A stretch of 57,654 nucleotides of DNA. It comes from Ilumatobacteraceae bacterium (lineage in GTDB: Bacteria; Actinomycetota; Acidimicrobiia; Acidimicrobiales; Iamiaceae). A program made the position numbers and the translations under genes. The notes under the pieces were generated by a model. It was not told the DNA's origin, searched no databases, and worked only from the letters and a program-made list of their open reading frames with translations. The first letter of the stretch is position 1; each line of letters opens with the position of its first letter. The stretch spans positions 1 through 57,654 of the forward strand of contig JAOBWH010000163.1 in NCBI GenBank assembly GCA_025463265.1. Direction: 5' to 3'. This document shows positions 42,306-51,400 of the stretch, in pieces.

Positions 42306-42743
42306 ATGATGACCATGGACCGACGTCGTTTCTGGGGCGGAGCCGCAGTGCTCGCCCTCCTCTTGGTGCTGAGCGGCACGCCTGCGGCAGCCGGGGGAGG
42401 CTTCAACTCGTCGATGACCGACTGGCTCCCTGGGCTCAGTTCCCGAAGCTGGAAGGACTCGGTCCACGACTCGAACCGGACGTACATCGCGCTCGCTGGA
42501 TGCCGGCTGAAGACCGACGCGTCCCAGCGGGTGACCTTGCGGATCCAGTTGACGAAGGAGACGCCCTTCTACAAGCCGGACAAGGACCTGGGCCGCCACG
42601 ATTTCGCCTGCCATCAACGCAAGGTGCAGCACAGCTGGTCTCCCCAGGTCGGCGGGAGCTACCACTTCACCCTCACACACGTGGACGGCAGCACGCATGC
42701 CCGGGACAAGGTGTCCGCATCCTCCGTCGGTGTGGTGTATTGA
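42306..42743 (+). CDS. Small secreted protein heading an ABC operon
   Basis: 145 residues from the first of three in-frame ATGs (42306, 42309, 42315). An Arg-rich start (D-R-R-R-F-W-G-G) and hydrophobic core (A-V-L-A-L-L-L-V-L-S-G) end at T-P-A-A-A-G, a clear signal peptide. The mature part of about 110 residues is polar with alternating hydrophobic positions (V-T-L-R-I-Q-L, Y-H-F-T-L-T-H-V), so probably a beta sandwich, and has two cysteines (A-G-C-R, F-A-C-H) that could pair. I recognise no family. Its TGA overlaps the TTG of the ABC ATPase. It is the likely cargo, ligand or bacteriocin-like product of the operon; that is inference. Confidence 0.75.
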   Translation: MMTMDRRRFWGGAAVLALLLVLSGTPAAAGGGFNSSMTDWLPGLSSRSWKDSVHDSNRTYIALAGCRLKTDASQRVTLRIQLTKETPFYKPDKDLGRHDFACHQRKVQHSWSPQVGGSYHFTLTHVDGSTHARDKVSASSVGVVY

Positions 42744-43471
42744 CCGGGACCGTGGTCCTCGAAGGGGTCGGGTTCGCATATGGACGGCGGAAGCCCGCGG
42801 TGCTCGACGGGGTGAGCTGGCGGCCGGGGCGGGTGGCGGCGCTGCTCGGGCCGAACGGTGCCGGCAAGTCGACGCTCTTCGCTCTCGCCTGCGGGGTGAG
42901 GCGACCTCGATCTGGGCAGGTGCTCGTCGACGGGCGGCGGGTGCGGCCGGGTGCGGTGGCATGGATGCCGCAGACGGTCCGCGCCATGCCCGGGCTCCGG
43001 GCTCGAGAACAGGTGGCGCTCGCAGGCTGGATGCAGGGAAGCGGACGGGCAGCGGCCTGGAGCGCGGCTCGCACCGCCCTCGAGGCGGTCGACCTCCTCG
43101 ACCAAGCCGATGTCCGGTCCGTGCACCTCTCCGGCGGGCAGCTGCGGCGGCTCGGCATCGCCGAGGTGCTGAGCGGAACGCCGTCGGCCATCTTGCTCGA
43201 CGAACCGACGGTCGGGCTCGACCCGGTCCAGCGGACCGAGGTCCTCGACCTCATCGGTCGCCTCGGTCAGCGCTGCCAGGTCATCGTGGCCACGCACCTC
43301 GTCGACGACCTCGCCACCGCGTTCGACTCTGTGGGCGTCCTCGCCCGGGGGTCGCTGTGCTTCGCCGGATCGGTGGATGAGTACCTCGATGCCGGAGGCG
43401 TCGCAGGCGACCATGCGCAGCGCGCTGGTGCCGCCTATCGACACCTCGTCGGCGCACGGCCGCCGCGATGA
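42740..43471 (+). CDS. ABC transporter ATP-binding protein
   Basis: 243 residues from TTG 42740, which overlaps the preceding stop; GTG 42752 is the alternative. Walker A is G-P-N-G-A-G-K-S-T (37-45), the Q-loop is M-P-Q-T, the signature is L-S-G-G-Q-L-R-R-L-G, Walker B is A-I-L-L-D-E-P-T and the switch His is in V-A-T-H-L. It is a single nucleotide-binding domain of the drug/lipid-export (CcmA-like) class. Two membrane proteins follow with four-base overlaps and should form the channel. It powers export, probably of the small secreted protein or of something linked to it. Confidence 0.93.
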   Translation: MTGTVVLEGVGFAYGRRKPAVLDGVSWRPGRVAALLGPNGAGKSTLFALACGVRRPRSGQVLVDGRRVRPGAVAWMPQTVRAMPGLRAREQVALAGWMQGSGRAAAWSAARTALEAVDLLDQADVRSVHLSGGQLRRLGIAEVLSGTPSAILLDEPTVGLDPVQRTEVLDLIGRLGQRCQVIVATHLVDDLATAFDSVGVLARGSLCFAGSVDEYLDAGGVAGDHAQRAGAAYRHLVGARPPR

Positions 43472-44721
43472 GCACCACCGTCTTCCCCAGAGCCGCTTCG
43501 CGCCTGCGGCTCGAGCCGGCGATCCGCCTGTTGCCCGTCTCGCTCCCGCTCGGGTACCTGGTCGCGCTGGCCTTCGAGCCGCAGGCGACCGCGTATCCCC
43601 TCGCCGTCGCGGCCCGGTCCCACGAGGCGATCATCGTCCTTGCGCCGCTGGCAGCCGCGGCAGGGGCGTGGAAGGCGGGGCGGTGGCGACGGTCCGGCTG
43701 GCGGTCGCGGCCGTGGAGGCGAGCGACCACCCTGCCGGCCGCGTGGGACATCCTCCTCACGGCTGCGGTCCAGTTCACGGCCTACGTGGCGATCGCCGCC
43801 TGGGTGGCGGCCACCTCGGGACGCGCCGTTCCGCTCGCACCCGAGGTGCTCGCCATCGCAGCGGCGTTCCTGGTCGGCTGGACGGCGGTGGGTTTCGCCG
43901 TCGGCTGGTGGGTGCGGGCGGAGCTCGCCCTGCCGGCTGTCGTCGTCGGCGCCTACCTGGCGTTCGTGTACCCGCCGGCGATGGAGCCGCTGTGGCTCCG
44001 CCACCTCACCGGCACCATCGGCGACTGCTGCTTCCCCGACGCCACCCTCGATCTCGAGGCGGTCCGGGCGGCGATCATCGTCGCAGCCGCCGCAACCCTT
44101 GCGTCGCTGCTCGTGATCTCGTCCGTCCAGCAAGCCTGGTGCGCGGTCGCGGCCCCGATCGTGCTGGTGACCGCTTCCGTCCTCGCCATCTCGATGGTCG
44201 ACGATCTCGGCGCTGACCCGGTCGCACCTCGGGTCGGGCCGGTCGAGTGCACCGGTGCGCCCGAGGTGTGCGTGTGGCCCGAGCAGGCCGGCGACCTGGC
44301 CCGCGTTACCGCCGTGGTGGAGCAGGCTGCGGCGCGGTGGTCCGAACTGGGTCTCGACGTCCCCCGCCGGCTCTCGCCCCGGCGATCCGACCTGACCCGA
44401 CGTCAGGCTTCGGGTCTGGCGCTGTGGGAGCACCCGACCGACGAACAGGTCGTCCACGCGCTGGCGGCGGGCATCTTGCCGGACCCGCGCTGCGACGGCA
44501 TCGACATCGGCACGATCTACGAATCCCGTGCCGTCGCCATCGCCTGGCTCACGATGGCCGGCGGGATCGGACCGGCCGAGGTCCGGTCCGCGACCGACCC
44601 GGTGGCGTTCCAGCATGCCGAGCGGCTGCAGGGGCTCGATCCCACCACCCGCATCCGATGGCTTGCTGCGGTCGAGCGAGCGGACCCGTGCCGAGGCGAC
44701 GCCGTTCCGGTCCCTCAGTGA
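43468..44721 (+). CDS. ABC-associated membrane protein with C-terminal extracytoplasmic domain
   Basis: 417 residues. About seven hydrophobic segments fill residues 15-250 (for example L-L-P-V-S-L-P-L-G-Y-L-V-A-L and V-G-W-T-A-V-G-F-A-V-G-W-W-V). A soluble domain of about 165 residues follows, starting C-T-G-A-P-E-V-C-V-W-P-E-Q with two close cysteines, so it is likely outside the membrane. Similar architectures occur beside ABC ATPases in Streptomyces, without known function. The ATG overlaps the ATPase stop (ATGA). It is probably a permease-type subunit. Confidence 0.75.
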   Translation: MSTTVFPRAASRLRLEPAIRLLPVSLPLGYLVALAFEPQATAYPLAVAARSHEAIIVLAPLAAAAGAWKAGRWRRSGWRSRPWRRATTLPAAWDILLTAAVQFTAYVAIAAWVAATSGRAVPLAPEVLAIAAAFLVGWTAVGFAVGWWVRAELALPAVVVGAYLAFVYPPAMEPLWLRHLTGTIGDCCFPDATLDLEAVRAAIIVAAAATLASLLVISSVQQAWCAVAAPIVLVTASVLAISMVDDLGADPVAPRVGPVECTGAPEVCVWPEQAGDLARVTAVVEQAAARWSELGLDVPRRLSPRRSDLTRRQASGLALWEHPTDEQVVHALAAGILPDPRCDGIDIGTIYESRAVAIAWLTMAGGIGPAEVRSATDPVAFQHAERLQGLDPTTRIRWLAAVERADPCRGDAVPVPQ

Positions 44722-45326
44722 GCTGGTGGCTCCGCGCCCATCGGGCGCACCTGCCGGTCATCACGGCGGTCGCCGGGTCCTTCATGGCCTGGCTCGCTGG
44801 AGCCGGCGTGGCACTGGACGCCACCGTCGGCAGCCCGCTGAAGGTCGGCGTGGCGGTTCCGGTCGTGTTGTGGTGGCCCGTGGCCGTCGTGGGTTCCGTC
44901 TGCGCCTCGCTCGCCGTCGACGACGGTCGGCTCGAGCGTGGGATGACCGCCCGAGCGAACGGCCAGCTCGAGGCCTGGTTCGTCGCAGCCGTGGTCGCTG
45001 GCGCAGGCGCGGGCCTCGTACCCGCAGCGCTCGTCCAGACGAGTGCGGCCCTGGCCGTGGCCCGCACCACAGCGGGCCTGGTCGGTCTCGCTCTGGTGCT
45101 GCGACGCCGGTTCGGGAGCGACGGTGCGGCCGTGGTCGTCGCGGCGTACTTCGTCACGTGCGCCCTGCTCGGCGCCGGTCCCGATGGCGACGCGGCGTGG
45201 TGGGCCTGGCCCGTGGCCGAGCTCGACCTCGTGGACACGGCCCTCGCAGCGGGTCTCCTCGCGCTCGGCCTGACCGTCACCGCAGCCCGGCCCGGCATGC
45301 CCGGACCCCGGCGTGCTCTCGGGTGA
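44718..45326 (+). CDS. Second ABC-associated membrane protein
   Basis: 202 residues with about six hydrophobic segments (L-P-V-I-T-A-V-A-G-S-F-M-A-W, V-V-L-W-W-P-V-A-V-V-G-S-V, A-W-F-V-A-A-V-V-A-G-A, and others) and short loops. No family recognised. GTG 44718 overlaps the previous stop as GTGA. It ends the four-gene operon; it may be a second permease half or an immunity-type protein. Confidence 0.72.
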   Translation: MSWWLRAHRAHLPVITAVAGSFMAWLAGAGVALDATVGSPLKVGVAVPVVLWWPVAVVGSVCASLAVDDGRLERGMTARANGQLEAWFVAAVVAGAGAGLVPAALVQTSAALAVARTTAGLVGLALVLRRRFGSDGAAVVVAAYFVTCALLGAGPDGDAAWWAWPVAELDLVDTALAAGLLALGLTVTAARPGMPGPRRALG

Positions 45327-45416
45327 GCACCGCCTTCCGCCTCGACCAGGACGAAGGGGAGCCCACAACGCCAACGGGGTCGGCACCGCAGTTCTGCTGG
45401 ACCGTCGCCTCGGGCG

Positions 45417-45686
45417 TCAAGAAGGGTGGTCGCCAGCTCTGCGCTTGCGTGCGACGACCCACCGTCGGATCGAGTTCTGGAGCAGCGCGACCGTGCTCAG
45501 GCCTGCGGCGATGACCCAGAGGAAGACCCTGAGGTCGGTTGGAGCTGCGGCCAACGCTCCGAGCGTGTAGCTCATGATGCACAGCCCGTCGTCCGAAGAG
45601 TGGAACCCGCCGAACAGGATTCGGACGATGACGCCGATCGCCAGCAGCCCGAGGATCAGAAGCGTCTTGCGCCACCGGTCGCTCAT
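45417..45686 (-). CDS. Small two-helix membrane protein
   Basis: 89 residues. Two hydrophobic stretches (L-L-I-L-G-L-L-A-I-G-V-I-V-R-I-L and L-W-V-I-A-A-G-L-S-T-V-A-L-L) are joined by a polar loop with G-F-H-S-S-D-D-G-L-C, and the C-terminus is Arg/Lys-rich. ATG 45686 is chosen for the GGTGGG just upstream and because the hydrophobic part starts there. No family recognised. It converges with the ABC operon. Confidence 0.55.
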   Translation of the reverse strand: MSDRWRKTLLILGLLAIGVIVRILFGGFHSSDDGLCIMSYTLGALAAAPTDLRVFLWVIAAGLSTVALLQNSIRRWVVARKRRAGDHPS

Positions 45687-45754
45687 GAGCCCACCTCGTC
45701 GGCCCCCGTGCTCGAGTCTCGTCGCAGCCGAATCACTTGCCGGCGCCGTTGCCG

Positions 45755-45847
45755 TCACCGTGCTGGGGCCGTTGCCACCACGACGCAACGGGCTGCAGCG
45801 ATCGCGATCGTGAGGCGGTCGACCCCATCGTCGGTGGTGCGAGTCAT
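45755..45847 (-). CDS. Possible small peptide (30 residues)
   Basis: ATG 45847 has a good AGGGG ribosome site seven bases upstream. The peptide begins M-T-R-T-T-D-D-G-V-D and has a hydrophobic centre (L-T-I-A-I-A-A-A). It would precede the two-helix protein on one transcript. No homology known to me. Confidence 0.35.
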   Translation of the reverse strand: MTRTTDDGVDRLTIAIAAARCVVVATAPAR

Positions 45848-45988
45848 GGTTTCCCCTGTGCAGCGTGGGCCAGCCCGAGATCGGGAGGCGCGTGGTCGTT
45901 GTGGCGACTGACGCTGGGACGAGCTGGTGCTCGCCCCGACAGGGGTGATCAGCCGGGTGCCGGCTCCAGAGCGCCGGGTTCCCTGATA

Positions 45989-46017
45989 GGACTACCCGCC
46001 TAGCGACGGTACGTCAA
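45989..46017 (-). promoter_or_regulatory. Possible promoter for the small minus-strand genes
   Basis: On the minus strand TTGACG and TAGTCC are 17 nt apart, about 140 nt before ATG 45847. The -10 is imperfect. The remainder of the 45848-46087 gap holds nothing I can support. Confidence 0.35.
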
Positions 46018-46087
46018 GGCCCGACGAGCGACAACGTTCGCCGTCTCGATTTCCGAACCGGCGGTCAGCCGGGCTCCTGACCTCGGA

Positions 46088-46552
46088 TCAGAGGGCGGAG
46101 CGTTCCAGGACGGCGACGGGGATCTTGCGGTCGGTGAGGCGCTGGTACGTGTCGAAGTCGGGGTAGGCCGCCACGGCGAGGGCCCAGCACTCGTCGAACT
46201 CGTCGCCTTCGACCTGGCGGGCCGTGGTCCACCAGCGGTCCGGGCCGACCTGGACCTCGGTCTTCTCGGCGGCGAGGAGGTTCTTGAACCAGTTGGGCGT
46301 CACCGGGTTCCCGCCGTTGGAGCCGACCACGATGAGGTCGTCGCCGCGCCGGGCGAGCATCAGCATCACCGGCCGGGGCTCGCCGGTCTTGCGGCCGACG
46401 GTCTCCAACAAGAAGACCGGCTTGCCGAACATCTTGTTGCCCTTGGCGCCGTTGCTCTCCTTGAACTGCGCCACCTGCTTGTGGGTCCCCTTCGCCACGA
46501 GGTGGGGGAACCGCCGGCTCATGACGTTCGCTGCCCGTCCCATCAAGCTCAT
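46088..46552 (-). CDS. Deazaflavin (F420)-dependent nitroreductase-family protein
   Basis: 154 residues of the Ddn-like split-barrel family. Motifs: K-P-V-F-L-L-E-T-V-G-R-K-T-G-E-P-R-P-V-M-L, then V-V-G-S-N-G-G-N-P-V-T-P-N-W-F-K-N-L, the usual cofactor-binding region. Mycobacterial members use F420H2. The ATG at 46552 follows TAGGGT with a 7-nt gap, so it probably has its own leaderless transcript in addition to read-through from the sigma factor gene 28 nt upstream. Substrate unknown. Confidence 0.9.
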   Translation of the reverse strand: MSLMGRAANVMSRRFPHLVAKGTHKQVAQFKESNGAKGNKMFGKPVFLLETVGRKTGEPRPVMLMLARRGDDLIVVGSNGGNPVTPNWFKNLLAAEKTEVQVGPDRWWTTARQVEGDEFDECWALAVAAYPDFDTYQRLTDRKIPVAVLERSAL

Positions 46553-46559
46553 GGGTCGA

Positions 46560-46565
46560 ACCCTA
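46560..46565 (-). promoter_or_regulatory. Putative -10 (TAGGGT) for leaderless F420-type gene
   Basis: TAGGGT on the minus strand, 7 nt before ATG 46552, in the gap after the sigma factor gene. Confidence 0.55.
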
Positions 46566-46580
46566 CGACGCCTCGAGCTG

Positions 46581-47729
46581 TCAGTCGCCGGTGAGCAGGT
46601 GGTTGACGCGGGCGGCCTGGAGGGTCTGGTGCTCGCGCTCGGCGACGCTGGGGGCGTTGCGGGCGGCGTCGGCGTAGAGGCGGGCGGCCAGCTCGAGGTC
46701 GCCGTTGCGCTCGTGGAGGTGGGCGGCCACCGCGTCGCGACGGGGCACCCCCTCGGGCACGTCGGCCAGGGCGCGCAGACCCGCCGGCGCACCATCGGCC
46801 TCGCCGACGGCGACGGCGCGGTTGAGCCGGATGATGGGCGTGTCGGTGAGGCGGAGGAGCTCGTCGTACCACTCGACGATCTGCACCCAGTCGGTGTCCT
46901 CCACCCGTTGTGCATCAGCGTGGAGCGCGGCGATGGCGGCCTGTGCCTGGTACTCGCCGAGGCGGTCTCGCTCGAGCGCGGCCCGGAGCACGTCGACGCC
47001 CTCGGCGATCAGCTCGGTGTCCCACCTCGCCCGGTCCTGGGCGGCGAGCGGGACGATGCGGCCGTCGGGCCCGGTGCGGCTCGCCCGCCGTGCGTGGTGC
47101 AGGAGCATGAGGGCGAGCAGCCCGCCGACCTCGGGATCGTCGGTCAGCGTCGTGAGCTGCCGGGTGAGGCGGATCGCCTCCGACGACAGGTCGACGTCGC
47201 CCGAGTAGCCCTCGTTGAACACGAGGTAGAGCACTCGCATCACGGTCCGGGCGTCGCCGGGCCGGTCGACACCGGCCTCACCGACGGTGCGCTTCGCCCG
47301 GCTGATCCGTTGGGCCATCGTCGCCTCCGGGACCAGGTAGGCGGCCGCGATCTGGCGGGTCGTGAGGCCCCCGACCGCCCGCAGCGTGAGCGCCACGGCC
47401 GACGACGGTGTGAGGTCCGGGTGGGCGCACAGGAAGTAGAGGCGCAACGAGTCATCCGTGCTCGGCACCGCACCGGCCGGTGGCTCGGCGTCGAAGCGGT
47501 CCTCGCGGTCACGGCGAGACGCCTCGGACCGGGCGGTGTCGAGGAAGATGCGCCACGCCACGGTGACGAGCCAGCCCGTGGGGTCTGCAGGCGGATCGTC
47601 CTGCCAGGATCGCAGCGCCCGGATGAGCGCCTCCTGGACGGCGTCCTCGGCGGTCGCGAACGCTGCGCCGCGACCGACGAGGACGCTCAGGACCCGCGGG
47701 ACCTGGGCCCGCAGCTCGACCTCGTCCAC
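46581..47729 (-). CDS. ECF42-type RNA polymerase sigma factor with DUF6596 extension
   Basis: 382 residues. Regions 2 and 4 of an ECF sigma factor (A-E-D-A-V-Q-E-A-L-I-R-A-L and Q-I-A-A-A-Y-L-V-P-E-A-T-M-A-Q-R-I-S-R-A-K) are followed by a long helical C-terminal domain (about 190-380; V-L-Y-L-V-F-N-E-G-Y, L-N-R-A-V-A-V) characteristic of ECF42. In this group the C-terminal extension replaces an anti-sigma factor as the regulator. The GTG at 47729 is 9 nt after the stop of the DGPF gene, its conserved partner. A matching ECF42 promoter at 48199-48225 implies autoregulation. Confidence 0.93.
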   Translation of the reverse strand: MDEVELRAQVPRVLSVLVGRGAAFATAEDAVQEALIRALRSWQDDPPADPTGWLVTVAWRIFLDTARSEASRRDREDRFDAEPPAGAVPSTDDSLRLYFLCAHPDLTPSSAVALTLRAVGGLTTRQIAAAYLVPEATMAQRISRAKRTVGEAGVDRPGDARTVMRVLYLVFNEGYSGDVDLSSEAIRLTRQLTTLTDDPEVGGLLALMLLHHARRASRTGPDGRIVPLAAQDRARWDTELIAEGVDVLRAALERDRLGEYQAQAAIAALHADAQRVEDTDWVQIVEWYDELLRLTDTPIIRLNRAVAVGEADGAPAGLRALADVPEGVPRRDAVAAHLHERNGDLELAARLYADAARNAPSVAEREHQTLQAARVNHLLTGD

Positions 47730-47738
47730 GGTCGGCGG

Positions 47739-48149
47739 TCAGTCGCCCACGGCGGGCGGGGCGCTCATGACCTGCCGGACCTCGAGCCACTCGTGGATCG
47801 GCTCGCCGCCCTGACCGGGGGCGTCGGACAGCTCCCGTGCGAGCTCGATGGCGCGTTCGTGGCTGTCGACGTCGATGAGGAACCAGCCGGCGATCAGGTC
47901 CTTGGTCTCGGCGAAGGGGCCGTCGACGACCGGCGGCTCGCCGTCGCGGCCCGAGCGCACCCAGGACCCTTCGGGCGAGAGGCCCTCGCCGCCGACCATC
48001 TCGCCCGACGCCTCGAGCCGGGCCGAGTAGTCCCGCATGAACTGGAAGTGGGCCTCGACCTCGTCGGGCGTCCACTGGTCCATCGGCGCGAAGCCGTTGG
48101 GCGTCGGCGTGGTGCCTCGGTAGTGCTTGAGCAGCAGGTACTTGGCCAT
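47739..48149 (-). CDS. DGPF (YCII-related) domain protein, ECF42 partner
   Basis: 136 residues with the eponymous D-G-P-F motif (V-V-D-G-P-F-A-E-T-K-D-L-I-A-G-W) and the YCII-like alpha/beta fold. DGPF proteins are consistently encoded with ECF42 sigma factors; their biochemical role is unknown. AAGGAG precedes the ATG. First gene of the operon DGPF-sigma-oxidoreductase. Confidence 0.93.
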   Translation of the reverse strand: MAKYLLLKHYRGTTPTPNGFAPMDQWTPDEVEAHFQFMRDYSARLEASGEMVGGEGLSPEGSWVRSGRDGEPPVVDGPFAETKDLIAGWFLIDVDSHERAIELARELSDAPGQGGEPIHEWLEVRQVMSAPPAVGD

Positions 48150-48198
48150 GGGGTTCTCCTTGGTTCGTGCCAGCTCTCGTGGCTGGCTTCATCACGGG

Positions 48199-48225
48199 GA
48201 CGAAGCTGCGCCCGGGTTCTCGACA
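48199..48225 (-). promoter_or_regulatory. ECF42-type promoter upstream of the DGPF gene
   Basis: On the minus strand TGTCGA (plus 48220-48225) and CGTC (plus 48199-48202) are 17 nt apart, 50 nt before the ATG. This equals the ECF42 motif reported for Streptomyces venezuelae (TGTCGA, then CG[A/T]C). Confidence 0.75.
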
Positions 48226-48371
48226 TCGTCGCCCGAGAAACCTGCGGGCGTCGCCCCGAGGCGAGGCGGGTCAGCGGAGCTGTCGGCGGCCACTGGTCGG
48301 CTGCCCGGTGATTCAATCAGCCAGCCGCGCGCCGAGGGCGGTCGGGCTCCAGCGGCGGTGTCCGACCTCGG

Positions 48372-48394
48372 CTGTCGGACCCCCTCAGTAGGGT
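48372..48394 (+). promoter_or_regulatory. PafBC-type DNA-damage promoter of addBA
   Basis: CTGTCGGAC, 8 nt, TAGGGT. TAGGGT ends 7 nt before GTG 48402, so the mRNA should be leaderless. It fits TTGTCRGTG-N8-TANNNT in core and spacing, and is almost identical to the copy at 55174. Confidence 0.7.
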
Positions 48395-48401
48395 CCTCGG
48401 C

Positions 48402-51400
48402 GTGGCATCGGCGCAGGGTCAGTGGGTCCGGTACGGGACCGAGGCGGCCACCGCGCTGCGCGCCCAGATCTCCCGCATCAAGGCCGATGAGGCGCTCGCA
48501 CCGGTCACCGTGGTCGTGCCTTCCAACCAGGTCGGGGTGTCCACCCGGCGGCTGCTCGCCTCGGGGGCGGTCGGGTCGATCTCCGGCGCCGGGCCGGGCC
48601 TCATCGGGATCACCTTCGTGACCCCGTACCGGCTGGCCGAGCTGCTCGGTGCGGCATCGCTGGCCGCCCAGGGACGCCGGCCGGTGTCGGTCCCCGTCCT
48701 GGGTGCGGCCGTCCGCCTGGCCCTGGCGGAGGAACCGGGGACGTTCGGCCCCGTCGCAGACCACGCCGCCACGGAGACGGCCCTGGTCGCCGCCCACCGG
48801 GAGCTTCGAGACCTCGACCCGCAGGCCCTCTCCGCCCTCGCCGCCAGCAGCACCCGCGCCGGCGAGGTCGTCCGCGTCCACCAGGCCGCGCGCCGCCACC
48901 TGGCCGAGCGCTGGTACGACGAAGAAGACCTCCTGGCCGCGGCCGCCACCGCCGTGCTCAACGGCCAGACCCCTGCGGACCTCGGCGCGGTCGTCGTGCA
49001 CCTGCCTCAGCGACTCTCGCGCCACGCCGCGGAGCTGCTCGTCGCGCTGGGCCGGGCCACGGAGCTCACGGTCATCGCGGGCGCCACCGGGGTGGCCAAG
49101 GCCGACGCCGACGTCGTCCGCTCGGTCGGGCGCCTCGGCGCAGACATCGGCCCGCCGCCGTCCCGGTCGGCGCTGCCGGACCTCGTGGATCCGAACCGGA
49201 CCCGCATCATCACCGCGTCCGACGCAGACGACGAGGTCCGCGCCGCAGTCCGGACCGTGATCGATGCGGTCCGCGCCGGCACCTCGCTCGACCGCGTCGC
49301 CGTGCTCTACGCCGCTCCGGAACCGTACGGGCGCCTCCTTCAGCACCACCTCGACGCCGCCGGGGTCCTCACCAACGGCACCGCCACGCTCCCCCTGGCC
49401 GGGCGTGCCGCAGGGCGGACGCTGCTCGGGCTCCTGGACCTGCCGGCCACCGGTTTCCGCCGCCAGGACGTGTTCGCCTGGCTGTCGGGAGCACCCATCC
49501 TCTTCGAGGGTCGGCGGGCGCCGGTCACCTCGTGGGAGCGCGCCTCGCGCGATGCAGGCGTCATCCTCGGCCGGTCGGAGTGGGACCGTCGTCTGCAGCA
49601 CCTCGCCGCACGCCGCACGGAGGTGGCCGACGCGCGCCAAGCGCAAGGCCCGGATGATGAGCCGCCTGGGTGGCGCGTCACCCGCGACCGGGATGAAGCC
49701 GTCCGAGCGCTGGAGCTGCGCCGCTTCGTGCTCGGCCTCGCCGACCGGCTCGCGGCCGCTGCCAACGCCCCGGCCCCGTGGTCCGACCGGGTCCGCTGGG
49801 CCAAGCGCCTCCTGACCGAGCTGCTCGGCGGACCGGCCCGCCGCGCCGGGTGGCCCGATGCGGAGCGGCGCGGCGCCGAGCGCGTCGAGCTGGCGCTGGA
49901 CCGCCTCGCCGCACTCGACCAGATCGAGGGGCCGGTGTCGCTCGCGGTCTTCGGGCGGGCGCTCGCAGGGGAGCTCGAAGCTGATCTCGGTCGGGTCGGG
50001 CGGTTCGGCGAAGGCGTGCTCGTCGGACCGGTCTCGATGGGCGTCGGCGTCGACGTGGACCTCGTCGTCACCGTCGGCATGGCGGAGGGCACGTTCCCGG
50101 CCACCCTCCGCGACGACTCCCTGCTCCCCGACGACGATCGCGGCGCCACCGCCGGGGAGCTGCCCCTCAGATCTGGCCACGTCGACCGTCTCCACCAGCA
50201 GTTCCTCGCGGTCCTCGCCGGCGCCCGGACCCACGTGCTGTGCGTGCCGAAGGGCGACCTCCGCCGCAGCCGGAACCGGGTCGCGTCGCGCTGGGTGCTG
50301 GAGATCGCTTCGCTCCTCGCCGGTGAGACGCTGTGGAGCGATGCCCTCGCCACCCACGAGGCGCCGTGGATCACGCACCACGCATCGTTCGACGACACCC
50401 TGCGCACCGCCGCGCCGGCCACCGACCAGGAACACCGCCTGCGCCACCTGCTGGCCCTCGCCCCGCGGCGCACGGATCTGGAACCGGCTGCCGCCGAGGT
50501 CGACCCGTCGGGACCGCTTCTCGGTGGGGTCCACGCCCTCGGCCAGCGCGGCAGCGCGCGCTTCACCCGCTTCGACGGGAACCTCACCGGGCTCGACGTC
50601 GCGTCGCTGACGGAGCGAGGCACGTCGGCCACGAGCCTCGAGCAGTGGGCCCGGTGCCCCCACGGCTACTTCATCCGCCAGGTGCTCGGCGTCCGTCCCC
50701 TCGAGCAGCCCGAGGACTCCCTCCAGATCACCCCCATCGACCGCGGGAAGCTCGTGCACACCGCGCTCGAGGACTTCATCCGCGAGGCCATCGACGAGGA
50801 CCGGATCCCGGCGCCGGGACACCCCTGGTCCGCCGCCGACCACCAGCGCCTCGCCACCATCGCCAACGACCACTGCGACGCAGCCGAGGCCGGCGGGCTC
50901 ACCGGCCGAGCCCTGTTCTGGCAGCGCGACCGGCTCAAGATCCTGGTCGACCTGGAGCGCTTCTTGCGGTCCGACGACGACCACCGCGCAGCCACTGGAG
51001 CGCGCCCCATCGCTGCCGAGCTCGCCTTCGGGGGCGACGAGCCCTGGCTCGAGTTCCCGCTGGGCGACGGGCGCACCGTCCGCCTCCGAGGCAACGCCGA
51101 TCGCATCGACCGAGGCGCCGACGGCACGCTCCACGTCCTCGACTACAAGACGGGCAAGGCCGACAAGTTCACCGGCATCAGCGCGGCCGATCCCCATCAG
51201 GGCGGCCAGCACCTCCAGCTCGCGGTGTACGGCCTCGCCGCCCGCCACGCCGTCGGCTCGCCCGCCGCCCCGGTCCGGGCGGACTACTGGTTCACCTCCG
51301 CCCGCGGCGGGTTCCGCAAGCTCGGCTACGACCTCACCGACGAGGTGCTCGACACGGTCTCCGCCGCTGCCGCCACCATCGTCGACGGCATCGGGTCCGG

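Noticed and set aside
42306-42743. Assignment of the small secreted protein to the lactococcin 972 bacteriocin family
   Set aside because: Gene order is reminiscent, but I see no convincing sequence match.
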